Shown here: one piece after another, positions 53,203 through 61,100 of the stretch | Layout of the letters: the number at the start of each line of letters is the position of its first letter | Numbering within the stretch: the first letter of the stretch is position 1 | Assembly: GCA_022072055.1 (NCBI GenBank) | Contig: JAJVIK010000013.1 | Location: 124,001-188,000, forward strand | Direction of reading: 5' to 3' | Source: a bacterium | GTDB taxonomy: Bacteria; Hinthialibacterota; Hinthialibacteria; OLB16 | Length of the DNA: 64,000 nt | Position numbers and translations under genes: made by a program | Notes under the pieces: model-generated | The model's input: only the letters and a program-made list of their open reading frames with translations | What the model was told of the DNA's origin: nothing | Database searches by the model: none

Positions 53203-53932
53203 GTCGCGTGGCTTCGCATCCACAAACTGGGGGGTAAGATCACCTCGCGGGGGCTTCACCTTGGTGGAGCTCCTGGTGTCGATGGCCGCGGCGGCGCTGA
53301 TCCTGGGGGCGGCGTACACCGCGCTGCTTTCGGGGCTTCGCTCCTATTCGGCCAGCGCGTACCGCTCGGAGATCTACACGGTCCTCGAGCGCTCACTCCA
53401 TCGGATTTTCGAGGATCTCACGGACGCCCACATGGGGGAGGGAGAATATCGTTTCCAATTGATCGACGACACCCTGGAGATCGAGGGGCTCCCGGAGCTG
53501 CCCAACGACCGTCTCTTGTTCACCTCCAATCGCGCCCGAACCGAATGGAGAAACATTCCCCAGAGCGACCTTTCCGAGGTCGAGTATTACATCGACACGG
53601 ACGAGGAGACCCCCGCGCGCTGGCTCGTGCGACGCACCGACTCCCCCCCGGACTCCGACCCGACCTCCGGCGGCGAAATTCACCTGATCGGCCCCAAAGT
53701 GGTCGGAATGCAGATCGAAGCTTTCGATGGCGCCAAGTGGCTCGCCGAATGGGATTCCACCGACAACATGCCCAAGGCGGTCCGGGTCAGCCTGTACATG
53801 TTGCCGGGACGAGAGTCTCTGACCCCAGGAAAGCTTGAGACCCTCGGCTCGATGGTCTGGCTCCCGCGAGGGCAGGCCACCAAGCCTTCGGCCACGCCGG
53901 GCACAGCGAGCGAACCGGAGCCGACCTCATGA
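53195..53932 (+). CDS. gspJ: Pseudopilin GspJ-like
   Basis: The 245-residue pseudopilin starts at ATG 53195 (8-base overlap with gspI) and has leader ...RSPRGG then FTLVELLVSMAAAALILG. It is the only one in the operon with a 30-residue leader before the cleavage site. Length and gene position match GspJ. The C-terminus is Pro/Ser/Thr-rich. Its stop overlaps gspK. Confidence 0.82.
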   Translation: MSESRGFASTNWGVRSPRGGFTLVELLVSMAAAALILGAAYTALLSGLRSYSASAYRSEIYTVLERSLHRIFEDLTDAHMGEGEYRFQLIDDTLEIEGLPELPNDRLLFTSNRARTEWRNIPQSDLSEVEYYIDTDEETPARWLVRRTDSPPDSDPTSGGEIHLIGPKVVGMQIEAFDGAKWLAEWDSTDNMPKAVRVSLYMLPGRESLTPGKLETLGSMVWLPRGQATKPSATPGTASEPEPTS

Positions 53933-55398
53933 AAACCGAAACCACCAAGGGTCTGATCCTGCTCATTGTCCTGTGGGTCATGGTGGTTTTGACCATCCTG
54001 GGCACGAGCTACTTCCATCTGGCCAGCCTGAACTACCAAACCTCCCGGAACATCCTTGACAAGTATCAGGCGCACCTCCTGGCGGAAGGGGTCCTGGAGC
54101 TCGCCCTTTCGGAACTCTCCCAGTCCGGTTCGGTCGGATACCACGATCTCTCGGGGGATTGGTCCGGCGCCGGTAAGCTCTTCGAGGCGGCCTCGCTGGG
54201 GGATGGACTGATGCAGATCTACACCCCCGATCTTGATTCGGAGCAAGGCGGCACTCGCTTCGGACTTCGCGATGAATCCTCCAAGCTCAATATCAATATG
54301 GCCACCAAGGAAATGCTGGAGAAGCTTCCCAACATGACCAGCGCGATGGCCGCCTCGATTCTCGACTGGCGTGACAAGGACAATCAGGTGACTCCGGGCG
54401 GGGCGGAGGAGGACTACTATGCCGAGCGCACGCCGCCCTATGAGCCTCGCAATGGACCGTTTCAAACCCTCGGGGAGCTCCTTCAGGTCAAGGGATTCAC
54501 CCCTTCCCTGCTCCTCGGTGAGGATGTGAACATGGATGGAGTTCTTCAAACCGCGGAGGATGACGGCGCCGAGAATGATCCCCCCGATGACGGGGATGGG
54601 ACCCTGGACCAGGGCCTTGGCGCCTATCTGACCCTGTACTCGTATGATCTCAATCAGAACCCGGCGGGCGAGAAACGCCTGAACATCAATTCCGCCTCGG
54701 AGGAAACCCTTCGCGCCCGTCTGGAGGGCAAGGTCTCCGAGGAATCGGTCAAGAAGATTCTCGCCTATAAGAAGGACAACCAGATCGACAGCCTGGCGCA
54801 GCTCCTCACCGGGAAACCCTCCGAGAAGAAAAAGGAAACCGAGGAGCAGACCACGGATGAAAAGGAGCCTCAATCGCGCCCCATCGGAGAATCGAGCGGA
54901 GGCGCAAACAAATCAGAAGGCGGCAGCCGGAAAATCGGCACGACCTCCAAGCCGATCGGAAGGGAGGAGGAGGAGAAGCCGGAGACCGAAGTGGACACCT
55001 CCGGGGCGCTGGTGACCAAGGATGAATTCACCGCGATCGTGGATGAACTCACGACCAGCGACGAGGAGCGCTTGCCCGGTCTTGTCAACATCAACACAGC
55101 CCCGCGCGAGGTGTTGATGGGCCTCCCGGGGATGACTGAAAACCTGGCGGACGCGATCCTGGGGCGGCGCGGCGCCGATGGACAGGCCTTCACCTCGGTG
55201 GGGGAGCTTGTCTCGCTTGAGGGGATGAACCTTGATACATTGGCCGAGATGCTCCCCCATATGACAGTCCGCTCGTATGTGTTCGAGGCGCGCGCGGTGG
55301 GATATGTCCCGGCGACCAAGGCTTACGCCGCGATTTACGCGATCCTGGATCGTGGGGGCGGGGAGAACAAGTTCTTGAACTACCGGGTGCTCCGGTAA
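53929..55398 (+). CDS. gspK: Pseudopilus tip protein GspK-like
   Basis: The 489-residue protein begins with the N-terminal helix GLILLIVLWVMVVLTILGTS, a leader with G-L rather than G-F as expected for GspK. Three helix-hairpin-helix-like segments follow: LNINMATKEMLEKLPNMTSA, LNINSASEETLRARL and VNINTAPREVLMGLPGMTEN. The usual GspK has two such parts and about 330 residues, so this one is enlarged by a Lys/Glu-rich segment around residues 280-350 (possibly a flexible linker). ATGA coupling with gspJ. Confidence 0.85.
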   Translation: MKTETTKGLILLIVLWVMVVLTILGTSYFHLASLNYQTSRNILDKYQAHLLAEGVLELALSELSQSGSVGYHDLSGDWSGAGKLFEAASLGDGLMQIYTPDLDSEQGGTRFGLRDESSKLNINMATKEMLEKLPNMTSAMAASILDWRDKDNQVTPGGAEEDYYAERTPPYEPRNGPFQTLGELLQVKGFTPSLLLGEDVNMDGVLQTAEDDGAENDPPDDGDGTLDQGLGAYLTLYSYDLNQNPAGEKRLNINSASEETLRARLEGKVSEESVKKILAYKKDNQIDSLAQLLTGKPSEKKKETEEQTTDEKEPQSRPIGESSGGANKSEGGSRKIGTTSKPIGREEEEKPETEVDTSGALVTKDEFTAIVDELTTSDEERLPGLVNINTAPREVLMGLPGMTENLADAILGRRGADGQAFTSVGELVSLEGMNLDTLAEMLPHMTVRSYVFEARAVGYVPATKAYAAIYAILDRGGGENKFLNYRVLR

Positions 55399-55409
55399 GG
55401 ATGTGAGAG

Positions 55410-56945
55410 ATGCTCTGGAAGCAAACTGAGGCGGCGATTCGAGTCGGCGCGGATGGGGTCGAGTGGCTGGTCTGGCAGTCCAAGACCGAACGTCTGCTCT
55501 CGGCTCGCATGACTCCGGGTTACAGTGTCGGCGCGGCGCTGGATCAGTGGCTTGCGCGCGCGGCGCGGCTACGCATGAAACCCAAGCGCATCTGGCTTAT
55601 CGCGGGCGCGGCGGAGTGCGCCCACCGCAGCATCACCTTGCCTGGAACGGATCCGAAAGTGATCGGACGCGCCATTCCCCTCGCCATCGAGGAGGACCTG
55701 CCGCTTCCGCTGAGCCAGATGCACTGGACTTACCGGACCACGCCGAACGAGGAGACCCAGTCCACCGTGGTGGATGTGGTGGCCACTCCGATCCACCTTT
55801 ATACGGAATGGGAAGAGGCCATCCGAGAGCGAAAGCTCGACCTTGGCGGACGAATCCCGGAGGGGCCCCATCTCTGGCATGAGATGGCTGCGATTCGCGG
55901 CTCGGAGATCGACCTTCTCGCGGTTTGGGGCGAGCGACGGGTCACCCTGATCCGAGGCAATGAAAAGGGAATGAGCTCCCTTCAGGCCTTTGTGCGGGAG
56001 CCGGGCGAGTCTTGGGAGGCGCTGCTCAACGACCTTCGCCGCCCGTTCCAAGGCCGTGACGAGTCCAAGACCATTCTTTCCATCTTCACCTCCGAGCGCC
56101 TGAGGAAGCGTGTCCTGGCCCTTCCGGATCTTGTCCCGCCGACCGCCGAGACTTATCTGAACACCGACCTGTTCCTCGGTGTGAGCGAGCAGGTGGTGGT
56201 TCCTGTGAGCCTCTTGGCGCTACGCCGTCAACGCCTGGAGGGACGCGCCCCGGCGGTTTTGTTCGGGGATGCCGAGCTCATGCGCCCGCGAGTCGAGCTC
56301 AAGAAGGTGGCAACGGGCCTGGAGGTGCCGGTTCCCGCCTTTGGAATGGCCGCCCTGGTCGTGATTTCCCTGGCGCTGGCATGGTCGCATTGGCGTGTGG
56401 GGGGGAGGCACGCCAAGGAGTTGAGCGGGCAAGTCGAGATGATGGACGCTCAATGGACCCTGCTCGATCAGCAGCACGAGGCTCTCAAGGATCTGGCCAA
56501 GGCGCGCGCCGACTGGGGGAGTGTCTGGTTGCAGCTTTCCGAACAGCTCCCCAAGCAGACTCTCTTTAAGAGCTTCTCATACGGTCTGGGGGCGGGAATT
56601 CGTGTGGACGGCACCACGGAGGGCCAGGCGGGAGTCGATCAGTTGGTTACCCTGCTGCGCGAGGTCGGCTATCTGGACAATGTCCGTGTCCCCAAGACCG
56701 AAGCGGCGGAGAAGAAGCTCTCCTTTGAAATCCGCGCGGACATCGCGCCGAGCAAAATCAAGTATTACGAGGTAAAGAATCCCTCTTCCCCCACGGCCCC
56801 AGGGGCTTCTCCCGACCCAAACCAACCGAAGAAGAATAAACCCCCTGAGCGGCGACGCCGCCAGCTCAATGTGGGGAGCGCCGCCCCGTCGTCCCCAACC
56901 TTCCGACTGGCGGAGGACTCAGGAAACAAGGGGGGCCGGTCATGA
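55410..56945 (+). CDS. gspL: GspL-like assembly protein (PilM/PilN-type)
   Basis: The 511-residue protein has an N-terminal actin-like cytoplasmic domain (about 1-290, with LPGTDPKVIGRAIPLAIEED, the helix typical of GspL), a single transmembrane segment (about 310-327, FGMAALVVISLALAW), a coiled region and a periplasmic ferredoxin-like domain (about 370-465, GAGIRVDGTTEGQAGVDQLV). In GspL these functions are fused in one protein, in pili split as PilM and PilN. The C-terminal 50 residues are Pro/Lys-rich and unexplained. Confidence 0.8.
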   Translation: MLWKQTEAAIRVGADGVEWLVWQSKTERLLSARMTPGYSVGAALDQWLARAARLRMKPKRIWLIAGAAECAHRSITLPGTDPKVIGRAIPLAIEEDLPLPLSQMHWTYRTTPNEETQSTVVDVVATPIHLYTEWEEAIRERKLDLGGRIPEGPHLWHEMAAIRGSEIDLLAVWGERRVTLIRGNEKGMSSLQAFVREPGESWEALLNDLRRPFQGRDESKTILSIFTSERLRKRVLALPDLVPPTAETYLNTDLFLGVSEQVVVPVSLLALRRQRLEGRAPAVLFGDAELMRPRVELKKVATGLEVPVPAFGMAALVVISLALAWSHWRVGGRHAKELSGQVEMMDAQWTLLDQQHEALKDLAKARADWGSVWLQLSEQLPKQTLFKSFSYGLGAGIRVDGTTEGQAGVDQLVTLLREVGYLDNVRVPKTEAAEKKLSFEIRADIAPSKIKYYEVKNPSSPTAPGASPDPNQPKKNKPPERRRRQLNVGSAAPSSPTFRLAEDSGNKGGRS

Positions 56946-57475
56946 ATCTCGCCGGCAAGGAGCTCTCCACGCGGGAGGTGGTCCTCCTTGGGATCACCGT
57001 GGCGGTCGCGCTCGGCTTCGGACTCATGTGGTTGGGGCGGCAGCTCGGCGGGACCGGCGGCGGGGTCAGCCAGGTCATGGATGACTTGGCTCGAAGCTCC
57101 TCCCGGCTGCAAAACACCACCAAGAACATCGAGGACCTCAAGAAGAAACTGAAGATCGGGAAGTTCCAGCTCCCCTCCACCGAGGACTCGCCCAAGGTCT
57201 TGTCCCATATCGACAAGGTCGCGCGGGAAAGCGGCCTTGGCTTCAGCACCCTATCGGCGACCGCGCCGAAGAAGGGGCGGAAGTTTCAAACCATCACCTA
57301 CAAATTCACCAGCACCTCGGAGCTCAAGTCCCTGGTCAAGTTCGTGGACGCCATCCAGCTGGGGGTCTACCTGATCTGCCTGGAGACTTGGGACATGAAG
57401 CCCGCCGAGGATCCCAAGAATGTCCAGGCAAACCTGACTCTGCGCGCCTATTTCCGTCAGGCGGAGGGCAAGTGA
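56942..57475 (+). CDS. gspM: GspM/PilO-like assembly protein
   Basis: This 177-residue protein has one transmembrane helix (about 14-32), a coiled coil and a periplasmic ferredoxin-like domain with TITYKFTSTSELKSLVKFVD. This is the GspM or PilO pattern of partner to GspL. ATGA overlap with gspL. Family assignment is structural and by position. Confidence 0.78.
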   Translation: MNLAGKELSTREVVLLGITVAVALGFGLMWLGRQLGGTGGGVSQVMDDLARSSSRLQNTTKNIEDLKKKLKIGKFQLPSTEDSPKVLSHIDKVARESGLGFSTLSATAPKKGRKFQTITYKFTSTSELKSLVKFVDAIQLGVYLICLETWDMKPAEDPKNVQANLTLRAYFRQAEGK

Positions 57476-57477
57476 CC

Positions 57478-57906
57478 ATGGATTTTCCAAGGAATCGCGT
57501 GGAGCTTGTGGATATGGTCAAGAGGCGTGGCTGGACAGCCGCGCTCGCGCTTATGCTCCTATTGGTCGCTTGGCAGGGGTTGACACTCTTCGGGTACGTG
57601 CAAAGCTGGCGGCTGCTCGAAGACAAGGTGCGACTGGCGCTCGCCGGGGGGGGAATTCGTGAGGCCAAGCCAGCCCCAGTTTCTTCCCCCGAAAAGCGCC
57701 AGATCGAGGCCACGTTTTTCCACCGGCCTCAACCCAATTACACCCTTTCCGCGATCTTCGATGATCGCGCGGTGGTGAATGGGATAGAGGTGCGGGTCGG
57801 GGACCGCATCGAGAAGGCGGTGGTGGAAAAGATCGGTATCGGCTCGATCACCATCCGTGAGGATGGCGCGAAAGACCCGCGTGAGATTGTGATGCACCCG
57901 GGGTGA
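57478..57906 (+). CDS. gspC: GspC/PilP-like periplasmic connector
   Basis: The 142-residue protein has an N-terminal transmembrane helix (about 20-40) and a C-terminal beta domain with NYTLSAIFDDRAVVNGIEVR and GDRIEKAVVEKIGIGSITI, the homology region of GspC or PilP that binds the N0 domain of the secretin. It lacks the PDZ or coiled end of classic GspC, so it is the short form. It lies directly before the secretin gene with a 200-base leader between. Confidence 0.78.
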   Translation: MDFPRNRVELVDMVKRRGWTAALALMLLLVAWQGLTLFGYVQSWRLLEDKVRLALAGGGIREAKPAPVSSPEKRQIEATFFHRPQPNYTLSAIFDDRAVVNGIEVRVGDRIEKAVVEKIGIGSITIREDGAKDPREIVMHPG

Positions 57907-57958
57907 TGTTGCGTTTGGTGTGAGGAGAGTGAAACGGGATTCCTGGAATCGGTTTGAA

Positions 57959-58058
57959 AGGACCGAACCCAGGGCCCTCTCGAGATTTTCGCCACGCTGG
58001 GACCAAGCGGCTGGGGAGACGGTCGGTCCTGGTGTCCGGGAAGCGTGAGCTTGCCCGG
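57959..58058 (+). promoter_or_regulatory. Structured leader candidate upstream of gspD
   Basis: In the 200-base gap between gspC and gspD, AGGACCGA (57959-57966) pairs with TCGGTCCT (58023-58030) around an inner CCCAG/CTGGG stem. Next to it is a hairpin CCGGG-AAGC capped by a GTGA tetraloop (58036-58058). Such spacing is odd in an otherwise tightly coupled operon. It could be regulatory or an internal promoter region. Confidence 0.3.
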
Positions 58059-58106
58059 CGGGAGTCCCCATTGGCGGGGATGTGGATTGGGAAAACGAGG
58101 GGAAAC

Positions 58107-61100
58107 ATGAGGACCCATTTGCAGCGCGGGGCGGCTTTGGCCGTCTCTTTGGCATTTGCTTGTTTTGCACAGGGAGCGCCGCCCTCAGGTCAACCTGAGA
58201 CAGATCCCTGGTCAACTCCTTCCGGCGCGGCGGCCCGACGCGGATCCGCGGACTCCTCCGCAAATCCATTTCTATTGGTCGCGCAGGCCGTCCAGCCCGC
58301 CACAGCCCCGGCTCCCACGCCGACGCCCACGTCCGCCGAACCGGGCAAGAGCCCGCTGAATTTCAACAACGCCGAACTGAACGTGGTCCTGAAGTACATC
58401 TCGGACAAGACCGGCAAGCCGGTGGTCCAGACGGGCGAACTCAAGGACAAGAAGATCACCATCATCAACCCCCGGACTCAGACGGATCAGGAGAATCTGC
58501 AGCTTCTTTACAAGATGCTGTCTCTTCAAGGCATCGCCGTGGTGGACATGGACGAGTTGATCAATGTGATGCCGTTGGTGGATGCCCGCAAAGGGATGCT
58601 GCCCATCGCGGGCGAGGCCAAGGAGCCTTCCAAGGTCGAGGAGCCGATCACCTACTCGCGCCGGCTCAGGTATGTGAAGGCGCCGGAGCTTGTGGATCGG
58701 CTCAAACCATTGGTTCGCGATCCGGATGGACTGCTCGCGGACGCCGGGACAAACACGATTCTGTACACGGACACGCGCTCATTCGTGAACCGTTTTGAAG
58801 AGCTGGTCACACACCTCGACACCGAGCCGTTCCAGGAGATCACCACTTCCGCCCGCCCGGTCCGCAATGTCCCGGCCGCGGAGCTTGTCCCGGTCGCCCA
58901 ACGCTTCCTGCGGACCTTTGCCGGGATCGCCGGCGAGGCCACCCCGCAAACCGTCGTGCGCGTGGAGCCAAGCCTCAACACTCTGATCCTCAAGGGCCCC
59001 GCCCGCGAGGTTCAGGCGCTCACCGCCGTGCTGGATAGGCTGGATGACCGCCCCCGGAGAGAACTCCAATTCACAACCCAGCGCCGAAAGGTGAACCACG
59101 CGGATCCCGAGACCTTGATCCGAGAGGGCAACGCGTTCCTCCACCGCCAGTCCGCGCTGCTCGATTTCATGGGGGATATGTCCAAGACCACCATGATGTA
59201 TGAGCCGGTCACCCGCGAGCTGGTCATTCGCGGTCCCTCGGCGGAGATCGAGGCGCTTGTCCCATTCCTGGACGAGCTCGACGCCCCGCTTGTCTCGCGT
59301 CCCAGAAAGATCAACTACGCCGAACCGCAACCCCTTGTGGATGACTCCCTCAAAATGCTGGTGGAGCAATACGCCGAGGAGGGGCGTAAGGACTTCAAAC
59401 ACTCGATCACTTGGAAGACCGACTCCTTCGATCCCTCGACCCTGATCTTCCGAGGACCCGCCGCGGAATTGGACCGGCTCTTCCCAATCCTGGACCGCTT
59501 TGACAAACCGACGACCACGCGGTCGCGGCGGTTCTACAAGAGTCCCGAGGAGGTCTTCCCGGAGGCTTTCGATCTCTTGCTCGATCAGTATCTCCAGGAG
59601 GGACGGCCCTCCTACAAACACGCCATCACCTGGCGTCGCGATCCGCTCAACGCCGCCAATATCGTGATTCGAGGGCCGGAGGAGGAACTCAACCGTCTGT
59701 TCTCAATCCTCGACCGCTTGGACAAATCGGTCACTCAGCGAACCCGGCAGATTTACAGCGCCACGCCCGAAGTGGTGATCCCACAAGCGCTCGAGCGCGT
59801 CATCAAGATGTTCGCGGAGGAAGGGGTCGCGGATCTTGAACCCTCGATTCAGTGGAAACGAGACGATTTCAACCCCTCGCTGATCGTGTTCCGCGGCCCT
59901 CCGGACGAGCTCGACCATCTCTTCCAGGCGCTCGACCTGTTGGACAAACCGACCACAACCCAGCAGCGGCGCTTTTACAATCGCTCGGCTGAAGAGGTGA
60001 TACCCGAGGCGCTTGCCTTGATGCTCGACCAATACAAGCAGGAGGGGCGCCCGGATTACCGTCACTCGATCACCTGGCGGCGCGACACCCTCAATCCCGC
60101 GCTGATGATTTTCAAAGGTCCGCCCGAAGAGCTCGCCCGACTCATGGCGTTCATTGAGCAGCTCGACAAGGTGACGACCGAGCGCTCGCGTCGGTTCTAT
60201 ACGCTCAAGCCGGAGGAAGCCATTCCGCAGGCGATATCCCTCCTCATTGATCGCATGGCCGAACAGGGCCAGTCGGATTACCGCCCCTCGCTCAAGTGGA
60301 AGCCGGACCGCTTCAACCCCTCCATGATCGTCTTCCAGGGCCCGCCGGCGGAGTTGGATGGTCTGATTCCCCTGCTCGATCAGATCGACAAACCGACCGT
60401 GGTGCAGCAGCGCCGCTTCTTCGGAAAATCCCCCGAGGAGGTCCTACCGAGGGCTTATGAACTGCTCCTGAAGCAGTACGAGCAGGAAGGGTGGCCGGGA
60501 TATCAACACTCGCTTTCGTGGACCCGTGACCCGCTCAACCCGGCTCTGATCAACCTGAAGGGTCCGCAGGAGGAACTCTCGCGTCTCGCCCCGCTGCTCG
60601 AACGCCTGGACAAGACGCTCACCGAAAGGTCCAGAGTCATCCAGGACGCTTCCCCGGAACAGGTGATCCCGGACGCGATCGCCCGGATGATTGAACAGTT
60701 CGCGCGCGATGGTCAGCCAAACTATGAGCACTCGATTGAGTGGCGGCGCGACGAGTTCAACCCCGCGCAAATCATTTTCCGCGCGCCTCCGGCGGAGCTC
60801 GATGCCCTTTTCCCGATCCTGGACAGGGTGAATCCGCCGCTGGTGATCAGCAGCCGGGCGATTCAGAACATGACTCCGGAGCTGATCATTCAACCCGCCC
60901 GGGAGCGTCTCAAGCAATACTTTGTCGATCAAAACCGTCCGGAATACGAACCCAAGACCACCTTCCGGATCGACCCGCTCAACCGGAACCTGGTGCTGCG
61001 CGGTCCGCAGGAGGAGATCACCGCGCTCACGACCATCCTCTCGGAGCTGGACACCCCTCGGATGCAGCACATCGCGGTGACCACTCAAGAATTCCCTTAC

